A stretch of DNA of 64,000 bases from Isoperla grammatica. Taxonomy: Eukaryota; Arthropoda; Insecta; Plecoptera; Perlodidae. The notes below the pieces were generated by a model. That model was not told where the DNA came from. It worked only from the letters and a program-made list of their open reading frames with translations, and made no database searches. A program made the translations under genes and the position numbers. The DNA is taken from assembly GCA_945910005.1 (NCBI GenBank), contig OX246739.1, positions 12,188,292 to 12,252,291 of the forward strand, in the 5' to 3' direction. Positions 13,256-25,219 of the stretch are shown piece after piece (within the stretch, counting starts at the first letter, position 1; each line of letters opens with the position of its first letter).

Positions 13256-13881
13256 TTATAAATAATTGGTATTGGAAATATTTGCTATGTAGCCCAAGGA
13301 TCGTACATAGCGCTCCGCTTGCAGCATCGATCAGCTAAGTGATTGCAGTGATCTAAGTTACCGATTGTTGCCTGAACAGCAAAAGCGAGGTGTTGGCCAA
13401 TACATAGTCGATAGTTGGTAACAGCAACAATGTTCAAACAACATTGCTTAAGTAGATTCATTTATGGTGGAGGTGCCGGGTTTTTGAATCCAACACTTTA
13501 CGTGTTTATTTATATTTATTTATTATTTTTATTTATTATTTATTATTATTACATTACATTACATTACACTTTACATAAAACATTTAGATTATTTTAATTT
13601 CTTTTTACAATTCTCTTAGTTATCTGAAATATTTCGAATATAATACCGAACCTTGGTATAATTTATGTTTAGTGAAATTAGTTAATATATATACACAACG
13701 CCCACCTTGTTTTCCGAGAAGGCGATGACTAAAACATGCGATCCTATACTGTCATTGTTTCAGTACCTACAGCACAAAGCGATTTGTGGATATGCAATCT
13801 ACTGTTCGATAGATCATCTTAGTGTCAAGAATCACAAAACAAAAAAATATAAATTTAATAATGGTTTGTTCTCGCAAACGC

Positions 13882-14001
13882 GGTAACTTAATTGACAAGA
13901 CCACTGGTGACTTAATTGACAAGACCACTGGTAACTTAATTGACAAGACCACCGGTAACTTAATTGACAAGACCACCCGTAACTTAATTGACATGACCAC
14001 A
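13882..14001 (+). repeat. 24-bp minisatellite, 5 copies
   Basis: Five head-to-tail copies of a unit starting GGTAACTTAATTGACAAGAC. At 24 bp the unit is a multiple of three, so the plus frame reads NLIDKTTG octapeptides and the minus frame LSIKLPVV octapeptides. Neither has a supported gene around it. Confidence 0.92.
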
Positions 14002-14422
14002 AATGACAATGATGCACCGCGTACGAAAGATCCGGAGCACCTGAGATTGATCCCCAGTCGGGAAAACTTTTGTTACAATTGCTGTGTGTCCATGTGTATA
14101 TATATATATTTGTGATTATTATTTAAATCCCTGAAGGGACAACGTGACGGAGCATAGTGTATGACACTCCAGAGATTATAAGGAAGCCAGTAATGCAACT
14201 CTGTAAAAATTGATAGTGGTTTTTGAGATCATATTTTACAAACTCTTAAACTCATAATCTTGATGTAACTATCTTTCATGGCCCAGCTGATGTTCTGTGA
14301 CTATTAAAAACTGCAAAAATGTAACTTATTGATGATTGTTCAACTTTATATGTGACACATATATTATAAGGGTAAATTATATTAATATGATAAGTTGTTA
14401 GAGGCTTTCACGACCCGTGGAT

Positions 14423-14480
14423 GGGAACAGATTATTTTCTTTCTCTAAAATAACCTAGAAGAAGAAAATAATCTGTTCCC
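14423..14480. repeat. Perfect 19-bp inverted repeat with 20-nt loop
   Basis: GGGAACAGATTATTTTCTT (14423-14441) and its exact reverse complement (14462-14480) flank a 20-nt spacer. The 58-nt hairpin is of the size of a small pre-miRNA or the core of a decayed foldback element. Confidence 0.85.
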
Positions 14481-15016
14481 GATATAAATATGACCTGTAA
14501 ATTAATTGGTCACCGTTATTATATAAAGCTATGATCCGTTTTATAAGAACACACCTTCTTTTAAAGACATAATTTAATAACATGTTAATTTAATAAAACG
14601 ATGTTAAGAGTGTAGTAACATGGTCAGTTTCCCCTGCAGTTCGTTGCGCATCAATGCGTTATTCAACACGGCTACTACGTCTTGCCAAGAGCGACACAGA
14701 ACGTTGGTCACACTCGCAATCAGAACCTTTCCATTGGGACAGAGTATATTAACTCAGCACCTTCCGTCTACCACATCCAACGAGCATTCGACCCGTGTCT
14801 GCGTCAGCCGCAATATACTCGGTAATATTCCGAACAGACCGCAGACATGTTGTACAATAGCGTCGCAACCTACCCGACAAGCTAACCCTACCCGACCAGT
14901 ACAAAACTAAGGTTTATAGGCACCGTGTTTGGCCACTGAGCGCGCTAGTGAGCTCGATTGAAGCGCTCATGTGTCAGACTGGCGCACCTCGGTTATGAAA
15001 ACATTGCACCGTCGCA

Positions 15017-15244
15017 ATGGAAAACCACGCGGGAGGTACGAAGTGTATCGTCATTAAATACGGATTTAATAAAATAAATCCAGGCTACGAGGCAAAGCAA
15101 TCTTTTATTGAATGGCAAGGATTCTTTAAATTTGACCATGTTTTTGATTTAACGGAAACTCGAGATGGTGTGGTTAATTTTATAACGTCGAAAGTGGTCA
15201 GGCAGACGTCAGTGAGTTTGACGCCCTATGATGTTAAAATTGAA
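15017..15244 (+). CDS. Candidate first coding exon, unrecognised protein
   Basis: The ATG at 15017 sits in a good context (G at -3, G at +4). It opens 76 codons, beginning MENHAGGTKCIVIKYGFN and ending LTPYDVKIE, that stop exactly at a strong splice donor (GAA then GTAAGT, exon end 15244, phase 0). The residue mix is that of a globular protein: aromatic residues, GFFKFDHVFDLTETRDG, and no low complexity. About 100 bp upstream the DNA is richer in CpG (GAGCGCGC, GAAGCGCTC), as expected near an invertebrate promoter or 5' UTR. I do not recognise the family. The next exon is unknown; the exon-like segment at 18259 is in a different phase, so at least one intervening exon would be needed if they belong together. 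Confidence 0.5.
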
Positions 15245-15990
15245 GTAAGTATTGTATATTTTATTTGATGTGTTGTGGTTTATACCTAGTAGGACTCTTT
15301 TAAGTACGCAATTGAAAGTTAGGTATACTGAAAGAAAAATCATTGTTGCGTTCTGTGGGCAGACCGGGCCCAGCATAGGCCTAGCGTTGCTAGCATATGG
15401 GTAGGCCTAGGCTAGGCTCGTAAACTTGTAAAAGTGAGCGCCTATCGATGTATTTTGGTACCGATTTGTGCAGCCAACAATACAACAACCCTTGTTGCCA
15501 CTTCTTGCTGCCCCTTCAGCCATAACTAATAATGTATCATACAATTACGCAACAATTATTGGAAGAAACAATCTCAATTACATGTAAACGCCATTTATTG
15601 ACAGCTGGTAGGCCGAGGCGTGATCTTGTTTTGTTTCTTTCCACCCCGAGCTGCAAAGTTCTGCCACTGCACGCGCTGTATGTACTAACGCACGGTGCCT
15701 ATACACAGTTAACACAATACACAAATCAAAATGACACTTTTTCACGTTTGAGTAATCATAGGTTGCACGTCAGTCACATCTGTGCGCGTGGTGATCATCT
15801 TTGCGACCACATTTGACAGTTTCCACGGCAAAACATTGCAGCATATAATCATTATGGCACTTTTATACGACTCAATACATTCTTCGAGCTTATTGAATTC
15901 AAGAACAAAAGCGAATAAAAAACAGTTTTGTAAAAAATGCAACAATATAGCTTAGGTCCAGTCTTACAATGCCCCAATAACTATTTATTC
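15245..15990. other. Presumed intron start, no gene seen
   Basis: AT-rich with a short AGGCCTA-rich patch at about 15370-15420 (TAGGCCTAGCG, GTAGGCCTAGG). I see no second exon. Confidence 0.4.
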
Positions 15991-16467
15991 TAGGGATGAC
16001 ATCGGGTAGTAAAATCTGGATTCGATTCCAGCCCCTCAAGGATTCGGGTAACCCGAATCCTAGAAGTGTAAATCACGTCGCTCAACATGTTATTTGAAGG
16101 TCATTGACTGCCCGTGGCAGAAGCTGCCAGCGTGCTTTCTGTCAGCCAGTGATGCCGGTCAGGAACGAAAGGGGGTAGGCCGAGAGCCAGTGGGAGCACA
16201 GGCATACCAGAACTCGCCCGCAGCAATCACACCACATAAATGGCTTAGTCTATTTTTAATCAAGCCGATAATGGGTACATAACGGGGCGGGAAAGTATTT
16301 TATGAATGGAAACAAGTCATTTTGCTGTCACCATTGTTGGCGCATTGTTGAAGCATACAATAATTCAACTAAAAATGTACCAGAACAAGATTCGAATCCT
16401 TAGAACGGATTCGGGTAATTTTTGGATTCGGGTAACCCGGATACCCGGATACCCGATGTCATCCCTA
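15991..16467. mobile_element. hAT-type DNA transposon, internally deleted, 477 bp
   Basis: Perfect 18-bp terminal inverted repeats (TAGGGATGACATCGGGTA left, its reverse complement right) are flanked by an 8-bp target duplication ATTTATTC (15983-15990 and 16468-16475). The 8-bp TSD and TAGGGATGAC-like ends are diagnostic of hAT elements. Subterminal CGGGTA motifs recur near both ends (GGATTCGGGT and its complement around 16041-16062 and 16405-16450), as expected for transposase binding sites. The interior is not a full transposase. On the minus strand about 16090-16215 I see a decayed Y-x-C-x-P stretch, then LADRKHA, then in a shifted frame LLPRAVNDL. This order resembles the C-terminal hAT dimerisation region. 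The target duplication is intact, so insertion may be fairly recent. Confidence 0.85.
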
Positions 16468-16475
16468 ATTTATTC

Positions 16476-17654
16476 GTAGAATAGCTTGTTGTCTACATGG
16501 CAACCACCAATCAAAACCCTTAAAATCCTCCAAATAGCTTAATTGCTACAAACAACTTTCTTATTAGGAGATTGTAAGACCGGCCCTTAAATTAATTGAT
16601 GCTTTTTTGTACTTGAATTCAATAAGTTTGACGAAACTATTGAACCGTGTATAAAAATATATTTATGGTAATATTTTGATCTTTCCTGAGATCTTTATTA
16701 AAACGTACAATAATCACAATACAAAACAATAAATAACAATAATAACTAATAATTTTCTTTCATCGCTAACAAGAAGCCATGCCAATATCTGCGCGAATAT
16801 TATATCACACATACATAAGAAAAACAATTATTAATTCATTCGATCTACTTTTGTGATACAGGTGTCACACCTTTCATCGCTACCATATTTTACGTCAAGT
16901 GAAGCCACACTTTAGTTCTATTATTAATGACATATCGGACCGATACTAAAATGTAACGGAATATCACACTAACAGTTGAGCATTCATTGCAAAAAATGGA
17001 ACTCTGCTACTGTTGGGTTTTCATAAGTTATTAGCTCTCTTTATTCATTGCATTGTTACCGGTTTCACAATAGATTTAGGTTGTGTAAAATATATAGAAT
17101 GCACTTATAACATTAATAAAACTGTCACTCGTTTTCAAAAGTCTGCAGCAGACATCTTAATATAAATCTGTACGTCCAGTGTAAACAAAAGACCGCGAAC
17201 AGAATTTCAGTCTGCAAACAAACTATGTTGACAGCCGCGGTCGCTTGACACGTTGTTAGTTGAGGACCTGGGTTTGAAATATGTTTTGTATGATCGAATG
17301 CATCCAATCTATACTCTTGGCAAAATTTATCGAGTCATATTTGTCAATGCAAGCAATAACTCATGAATTTTTGAATGTCTAGTAGAAATATGAAAACTAT
17401 TTTTATTTATAGAAGCAAAACCGTCATTCCAATGTATCTGCAATCACCATGTTATATCCTAGAACAATACTGAATAGAACAATGGTTCGTTGAACCACAT
17501 ATTATGAAGAATGAGAGGGCTATAGCCGACAATCCCAGATACATATTGAGATAATATATGACAAGTTGTTTTTCAATCTTTTTCATAATTCATAATGATT
17601 GGCTTGACTCGTATATAAGCGTCAAATTAATATTATTTTTATAAAACCATATAC
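16476..17654. other. AT-rich DNA, no gene seen
   Basis: No supported frame, RNA gene or repeat. It lies between the hAT element and SINE-like copy C. Confidence 0.5.
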
Positions 17655-17800
17655 CGATAAAGATGGCTCAGTGATAGCACACGAGGCTCTAATTATGGAG
17701 GTCGCCAGTTAAATACATGCTACCTGCAATCCTGACTGAAGGTTTGTTTACTGATTCATGAGCATAAAGCCGGTATTGAGTCCTGCTAAGAACACACAAA
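17655..17800 (+). mobile_element. tRNA-derived SINE-like copy C
   Basis: Plus-strand A-box-like GATGGCTCAGTGATAGCACA is followed by GGAGGTCGCCAGTTAAATAC, where a canonical B-box would read GGTTCRA and is now mutated. The tail holds AATCCTGACTGAAGG and ends TATTGAGTCCTGCTAAGAAC. The tail closely matches copy A on the opposite strand at 3.9 kb. Confidence 0.6.
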
Positions 17801-18258
17801 TATTTCATTTAAAATGTCCAAATGACATAAAGCATAGTTGTAGTCGTTTGAAGAGAGACAAGTTGTCCTTATCTAAGTTTCTGTGCCAAAAGTATGTAAA
17901 TCTAATCATCACAGTTGTAATATGACAAGCAGATGAAAGCACAAATTCTCTATCTGCGTTACATGCACGTATCTCAACCTTTTGCTTGTTATCCTCTAAA
18001 CGCGAGCATCGCAAACACTTCATATACGAAATTTGTGTTTTAACTCTACTTAAAAAAAAATAAAGATTGCAAATATATATTCTTGCACGCGACCAGGACA
18101 ATAAAAATATCTTCATCGCTCCCATGTATTTAGAAAATCAGATCTCCGAGTAACAACACCAAGGAACCTCAATTCAAACCATCGCTTGAATGGCTTTAAC
18201 ATATGTACAGCATGAACTTTAGCTAGTTATATTTGTGTTTCGCCATTTACCTGAACAG

Positions 18259-18409
18259 GGGAGCAATAATTGACAAGGTGAAGGAAGCTAATACACAGGC
18301 GGTCGACCCTGCTTTGCGTCTAACCCCCTCGTTGCTCAGTACAAAGGAAAACGATCACCCAACCATTGTCCGACTTATTCCAATATTACTGAACTTTGAT
18401 GAACGCATG
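18259..18409 (+). CDS. Candidate internal exon, unrecognised protein
   Basis: A 151-nt open segment is bounded by a plausible acceptor (pyrimidine-rich GTTTCGCCATTTACCTGAACAG, exon start 18259) and a donor (CGCATG then GTAATC, exon end 18409). It encodes one split codon plus 50 residues, including AIIDKVKEAN, DPALRLTPSLL, NDHPTIVRLIPILLN and FDERM. This is a balanced, helix-prone, conserved-looking composition. It enters in phase 2 and leaves in phase 0. The family is not recognised. It may belong to the same gene as the exon at 15017-15244, but the phases do not join directly. Confidence 0.5.
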
Positions 18410-20854
18410 GTAATCATTTATACTCTCCTCCACTTATTCTCCACCCCCCCCCCCCCTTCCCCTACGAACCGCACGGTGTACAAAGTTATTTTGTGTTGTT
18501 TCAGATAGTTAATGCAATTTGTACTTTACAAATTTACTTTAACAATTTACTTTTTACAAATAAAAAGTATTTCTATCATATATATAATGTTCAACAACAA
18601 TATACAACACTCATTATTATTATAATCTTCCATATCCGTAAGAGTTAGTAGTAAAGTAGTAGCATGAGAATTTAAATAACTCTTCAGGAATATATTTTGT
18701 AAATGTACCATATTGCAGATTGTCTATCTATAAGACTGATCATAGTTCCTCTGTGTAAAGGTTTATGATAGCTATGTAAAAATAGTTCAATATCAATATT
18801 CCTTTACCTGACCTGAAATCTCACATAACATGTTACTTTATCGTATGTATAAATACTTTAATCTTGTACTTTGTAGTATAAGTTACAAAATTTGATCTGA
18901 AAACCGTGTGTAGTTGGAATAAAGATTTAAGGAGGAAAACATTAAATTTCGTGGGCTGGAATCCACATACATAAGGCAATTGTGTTTTCAACAATTTCCT
19001 TTAAGAAACATCTCTCCACGAATATGAAAATAGAAAATATCGAGTCTAGATTATTACTATTATATTAAGTGAAACGTTATTTTGTACCATCCGATAAAGA
19101 TATTTACACAGAACAAATTAATACTACACGTTTGTGCTTGACAATACAAAGCTTGGTGGTTTATACATAAGTTGTGAACCTTTACATGTGTTAACCCTTT
19201 GTATACTCACGCTACGACGTATCAAGCAAGAGTGACTCAACAGTCTAGGACGTGTTGAAGCGGCGAGTTTATAAAGTGTTGCAAGTTTCTCAAACACGTA
19301 ACGCCTAAAATAGCCCATGCACACGTGTTGTTAATAACATAAGCCCGACTCGGGTGATGAATTTCAAACTGAGAAGCTCCCAACGCAGCGGTAGAGTGCA
19401 CGGCCACCCCTAAAGGCTTAATACAGGACCAACTCTACCCTAGAATAAAAACGAAAAACGGGACCGGAAAACTTAGAACGGAATTCTTTCCGAACCGAAA
19501 TCAAAAACAAAAACTACTATTTTAAAATGTATTTCCTTCAAAAAAACGAATTACTTTTTTGAGTATCGGTATTTTCTTTTTTATCCATTGTTTGCCGTAA
19601 CTTTTTTAATTCACAAAAAAACTTACGTAATATTAGTTAAGGTTTTAAAACTATAACGAGATGAGATTGTTTGAAGTTGCTTGATGATTTTCTAAGTTGC
19701 TTTATGAGATTAAGTTAGCTTTTGCAGTGTGGCGACGTTTTTGTTATTTTACTCCATTACTAATTACGGATAATATTACGCTGTCTTTGCATGAACCCGT
19801 CACTTCGAGTTATGTTATTAGACACACGGCTGTCATTTTTATTCTACTTCCTTTTGCTCTTAAACTTTCGAGTAACCCAAGCTGGATAACTATCCCGCTT
19901 GGTTACAGAATTGACAGTAAACCTGCCCAACACATTTAGAGCTTATATTAGATGCTAGTCTTGAATCTCGTGAAATAAGCTGGTTAGTTGGACGTACTGC
20001 GCACACTCGGACGAATAGTACTTCAATAGTTGCAGCAATGAAAGATGCACCTATAACACTGACATGTATATCTGAAGGAATTGTTCCATGACAGGTCTAT
20101 GATACATGAATTATAAGCCGTGGTTACCGTATGTACAAAGACAAAGATCTATTTACGACGAAAAGTAAATCAGTGTTCTGGTTTATGACTACCAATCCAC
20201 CCCAACCATGCTACAGTCTGCACTAGGCTCAAACCGAGTAAAGACAATTTCTATGTCTATAACCCACTTAAAGTTGCATTTTCACCTTCCTTCTTAAATG
20301 TAAATTCTAATACATAAGTCAAACACGTTTATTTTTATTTGTATGGTAGTTTGAAAGAATTGTCATTCTATAATTCGGAAAAAGTAACATTTTCGATATT
20401 GCGTCTATTGAGAATGGAGGTACCTATAGACGTTTCGGAATGAGATGAATGAGAAGCTTGAACACTCACTTGACAAAACTCATAAAATAACACGTGACGA
20501 CTGATGTTTTCAAAACGAAATTCATTCTTGCATTTTATCTTTTTTTTACTTTTTCGTCCCAGTTTACAAAATAACATCAACATAAATAAATCAGAGTACC
20601 GTATTATATTCTCCTTCCTGTAATGACTCTTTTGTTTAATCCTTGCCACGAACATATTCCTCATCAGAAACCATACTTTAAGTTTACTTCTTACATTTTG
20701 TTAAACGACAACCCCCAACAAAACCGAAATTAGTTTCAGATCGGACACATCCCCGATATCCAAAGAAACATCGTCTGTATATACTTGTTGTGGATACAGA
20801 CGCTCTTGACCGCAGGTCTGCGGCGGCCGGGCGCACATGTGGCTACTGACCTTA
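18410..20854. other. AT-rich DNA, no gene seen
   Basis: Contains a C13 tract at 18444-18456. A weak tRNA-A-box-like string (CAACGCAGCGGTAGAGTGC) near 19380-19400 has no B-box. Frames in this stretch carry no recognisable domain. Confidence 0.5.
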
Positions 20855-20871
20855 CCCCCCCCCCCCCCCCC
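20855..20871 (+). repeat. C homopolymer, about 17 bp
   Basis: Uninterrupted C run in a locally GC-rich 100-bp patch (GGCGGCCGGGCGCACATG just upstream). Confidence 0.9.
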
Positions 20872-21984
20872 ACACCACGGCTTCCCGCATGAGTGGAAAT
20901 AATGACACACAGCTTCTGTGCGCGTTGTCTAATCAAGACAGACTAACAACGTATACGCAAGGGAGTCTATCGCATCCTGGCAGCATATTCCCCGCCAAGC
21001 AAGCTCATCCCACAACTCGAATTAATTAGGAAACAAAGGGGCTAGGCCGGTATAGTGGGTCGCCGTGCATGGACCCGTCTTGAGTATACATGGCACGTAC
21101 TCACGCTGTGTAGACTACGGAACAGAGTAGTGAATGTATTTACAAGGTGCTCGGTAGACTTAGTGCGTGCGTATCTTACAAACACTGCGACCAAGACGGG
21201 TAACCTCTAATTCTAGCACACGTCATCCTTCTGATTGTAGCGTCATGAGGATCGGTGAATGGTTCGAATAATCAATTGAATTGAGATCATCGATGATATT
21301 ACTATTAGTGTACGCTCAGATTGAAATGAGGGAGAATTAATTTTGGTAGAGTTGTTGGAAAATAGCGTTTTGTGAAGAAATATTTTTGGTTATGATTTAT
21401 ACTAACCACTATTATTACTAGAACTGAGTTTTTCCCACGCCTTAAAGTGAGTTTATATAAAGTGATGTTCTTACATTTTTGTGTCAAATATATTAAATTG
21501 ATGTATATAAATTGGCTAACGACACCATTTTCTACTGGAGATACGAGAGGGTACGAAGACAAAAATTGATGCCAAAAATGCTTAACCTTCTATGTATTAA
21601 AAATGGTGTTTATGGACTTACAAAGTGATTTACGAATCGTCATACATAACCATCTCCAATCCAAAGGAACTACCTGTAAGTTGATAAAGGGAGTTCCATC
21701 GTAGTTCAGACTTCAGAGAAATAAGCGGGAAGAGATTCTGGGCTTCAATTCCATAAAATGTGAGAGACAAAAACTAGATGACATTCACTGTGTTTTTTTT
21801 TAGACATTTTGGGTGAGAAGGTGAGTGGAAAGAGAAAAAACATCGGAAACTTGATCTACTCACATGTTGATTTGAATGATCGTAAACATTAAAGTTTCGC
21901 CATTATTTCAGTGTTATTGATGGAAAAAAATGTTTACATAATTCCTTATAAAAAACTAGTTTTACAAGAAAAAGGTATTTCACA

Positions 21985-22215
21985 ATAGTTCTGGAGGTAA
22001 AGGGCGAACTGCATCTACGCACGCTACTTACAAAAGTTCCGAGATAAAGGGTGAACTGCATCTACGCGCGCTACTTACAATAGTTATGGGGTTAAAGGGT
22101 GCAACTGTGTGACTTCAAATACTTCTGGGGGTAAAAGGTGAACTGCAATAGTTATGGAGGTAAAGGGTGCAACTGTGTGACTTACAATAGTTATGGAGGT
22201 AAAGGGTGCAACTGT
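21985..22215 (+). repeat. Irregular tandem repeat around GGAGGTAAAGGGTGCAACTG
   Basis: About six imperfect units of roughly 40-60 bp share TTATGGAGGTAAAGGGTG followed by AACTGTGTGACTTACAATAG or AACTGCATCTACGC. Unit length varies because the linker differs, giving a patchwork of two subtypes. Not coding. Confidence 0.8.
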
Positions 22216-23397
22216 GTCCGACTACTTTCCCATGCACGCACCCCCTCCCGGCTGTGGTAAATGGAGAGGAACTACGTCTACGCTTGGTTGCTCGACCGAA
22301 CCCAACGGCTTGTGACGTCGACCTCTAACTCGACGCAACGATATGGCGCTTGTCATACATAAACCCCTTCCCCTCCCCCAGCCTCGTACGCAAGCCTTAC
22401 TTTCGAGGCAAACAAGACCGTTCGTTGGCAATTAACCACGTACTTGAAAGGACCATCCCCTCAAAAATAACACCACCGAGTAGCATAAATCACATTTGAA
22501 CACGTCTTGACAAGCAAGGAGATATAGGTGCAGTGCACGTCCACGATTATGTCGGCACTGTACTATTGTACGGCTCGTCTGTGTTTTTGCTTGAATGCGG
22601 AAGGTTGTATGTTTGATTCTCGAATAGCTCAGAGATTTCTAGCTGTCTCAAAGTCACTGTTGAAGTGCGTTAGCTGGATAGAAACTGTTGTACGTTGATT
22701 GATAGTTGTAATTTCGACGGCGATTTCTGATACACGTAAATGCAAACTCGCCAATACTGTTTTCAATTAAATATACCTACATACTACACATAACTATACA
22801 TAAAAGGTATCAAGATCTACCAAAGTTTCATTATTTTGAATAAGAGGCTAAGATCTAACTATGCATTTTGTTTATGTTGTTACTCAGTTGATGAGAGGAT
22901 ATTCATCATTGGATCATGAACATTGGAAGAGTATTAACTCAGTGTAACTTAATGTTTCAAGTAAAAGTTAGTAACACGCTATTATAATCTTTTCAAGAAA
23001 ATCACATAGAATATTCACCCATTGAACATAATTACTTAAAACTTTAAAAGCATACTGAACAAGTTAAAGTCAAATAGACAATGTTACAGGATTGTCATTT
23101 TAAAGTCAATTAGTCGGTACGCAGATATGAACAAATTGTTACCATTACTTTTATTTCATACCACTACAGTGGACACCTTTGAGCTGTTTAATTTTACCAG
23201 GAACCGCACTAACGGCGCAAGTGTCACGAAAGCACCCCCATCCTATTAGCCTCTAATCGCATATCAACTAATGCGAGTTAGCCAATCAAAATGGGAGCCT
23301 ATCGGCTCCAAAATGGAGCGACCTAATCAGATTTCGTCCCACAATCGATGCACTTAGTACTCGATATGTTCTCATAATCACGTTACGTATTATGTGA
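22216..23397. other. Non-coding stretch, no gene seen
   Basis: A locally GC-rich part (22220-22440) is followed by AT-rich DNA. A short hairpin GGAGCCTATCGGCTCC and a CCAAT motif lie at about 23281-23320. No exon can be supported. Confidence 0.45.
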
Positions 23398-23474
23398 TCA
23401 AAAGCCGGAGTATTGGCTGTCGTCGATTGGGCGTTTGCCTGATAACTATTTCAGGTTCGAATCCTGGCTTTTGG
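23398..23474 (+). pseudogene. tRNA-like pseudogene or SINE head (77 nt)
   Basis: The length is that of a tRNA. The seven-base acceptor TCAAAAG pairs with CTTTTGG (one G-T wobble). The T-arm is complete: TCAGG, loop TTCGAAT, CCTGG. An anticodon-like stem (ATTGGG with GCCTGAT) exists, but its loop is short and lacks U33, and the D-arm is poor. So it is not a functional tRNA by eye. It is either a decayed tRNA gene or the head of a SINE whose tail I cannot delimit. Confidence 0.55.
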
Positions 23475-25166
23475 TTTGGATTATCTGATTGTGATGTTTT
23501 TGTTAAGTTCAGCCACCGTATCGATTACCGGTACCAACGTTGCATGATTATGAGATGGAAAAGCTCAAAGTTTAAAAAAAGTTTTTAAAAAAGTTAAAAG
23601 CTCATAGTTCAATAATATTATCATCATGATTATGTTTAAGAATGTGACGCTCTATCACCATGTGATCGGTGAGGTCGGAGGGATCCGGCCAGTCTTGGTT
23701 TTGAATAAGTTTTGAGTTAGATAAATCAAAAGCATATAACGTTTTACATATTGGTAGGATAAATATTGTAAGTAAAGTATTGATGAATTTTGTTTGTAAA
23801 TGAGAAACAAAGTTAAAAGCAAATATTGTAAAATGATAATTACGGACAGCTTACTTAATACTTACACGACTGTAACACTTCATTAATGTAAACAAATGTA
23901 TTGATGTGTCTTAATAAAATCCTTAGCTCCACATAACACCGGAGAAAAACACATGGCTATGCATGGTTTGACAGGAACAACAGTTTCCATAAAAACTTAA
24001 TAATTAAATGTTTATTCTACATCGAGTTACTCGAGCCCTCAATAATATTGTGTCGAATGTGTTATTGGAAGGAGTCGAGAGTTTCACAGAACGCGTGAAT
24101 CACATCCAACGGAAGCTGCTCTACGCGATGACATCGTCAGCTCTTGCTACTCAGCTATAAATGGATCCTGTAGGCCGAATAAATGTGAGCAGACACTTTT
24201 TTATAAATAGGAGATCAAAACAATACAGTTCTCTCTAACGAATTTGCTTTGTTCCGATTCGTTTGGGCTGTTTGTTCTCATCGATTGGCTCAGTCCACAC
24301 CAGCCTTTCACGTTAAAGTCGACATTTGATTTATGTATTCATTCCACATATTATTTAAACATATTTGTTTGTTTTTTTCGTACGTGAATATGGGACATAC
24401 ATCAATGGACACAAATAAACAAATGAAAAGCACAAATTGAACGGTGAACGTAGAAAATGTTTATTGTTGTGTCTTACAAAGTGCGCGTGGAATACCAAAC
24501 AGCCTCAAAACACTTCACAGTCCGTGCCGAGATTATTTTAAATTTTAACGAGGGACTCAATTTGTTTAGTGATTGCTTTTTCACTTTATCAGCTAGGCAG
24601 CTTCGTTTACCTTCTGCTTTCTGTTTCTTTTGTTGGCGTCTTAACTTCATTTCTAGTGGCTGGCTGGCGATCCCGCGATAAACGCAGAAAGAGAACATTG
24701 CAAACGCTTCTCGTTATTTTGTGGTCTTCTGTTTTAAATAAGAAAAAGAGGAAATCCCACCGTTTATACTTAATGCAAATAGAACGACTCACTAAAACGT
24801 TCAGATTGCCGACATAAAGTAGTTGACTACAAGAACAGTACTTCCCGACCATTAAAGGAACTATATAAGCTACTTTTCAGCGGTGACTATTTTGTTTCAC
24901 ACTCTTCTTGTGGGGTAGTTTCAAGCCGTGAGGATGATACACGAGGTAGGAGTACACATACGGGGGGGGGGGGGGTAGGAGGAAGACACATGAATGTCTT
25001 TATTATCAACAATCATCCTCTCATTGTTGTCAATATAGCATAACTGAATTAAGAACGAATTCCTTAGACTATCTCGTTTCTTAAAAATATAAACAATAGT
25101 TTATAGTGGTCTCACTGGATGTAGAAGAGACTTCATATCTTTATACTCTTAGACCAATCAGAAAAT

Positions 25167-25170
<4 letters not shown>
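23475..25170. other. Non-coding stretch with a weak start-exon candidate
   Basis: Mostly AT-rich. A G14 tract lies at 24962-24975. On the minus strand near 24600-24680 an ATG with a basic leader (MKLRRQQKKQKAE) ends at a donor-like AAG/GTAAAC, but support is thin. Confidence 0.4.

Positions 25171-25217
<47 letters not shown>
25171..25217 (+). repeat. (AG)n microsatellite, about 23 copies
   Basis: Pure AG dinucleotide run, followed by AACAGATTATT. Confidence 0.95.

Positions 25218-25219
<2 letters not shown>

Noticed and set aside
13822..14115. Frame with NLIDKTTG octapeptide repeats
   Set aside because: A 24-bp minisatellite keeps the frame; the opposite strand is equally open.
14620..14910. 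Plus-strand 96-codon frame
   Set aside because: No splice signals, domain or protein-like pattern. It is probably chance in a locally GC-richer patch just upstream of the exon candidate.
19370..19440. tRNA gene on the plus strand
   Set aside because: Only an A-box-like string is present; no B-box or T-arm.
24457..24852. Overlapping frames on both strands
   Set aside because: Mutual shadows. Only a very weak basic start-exon reading remains, not enough for a gene call.
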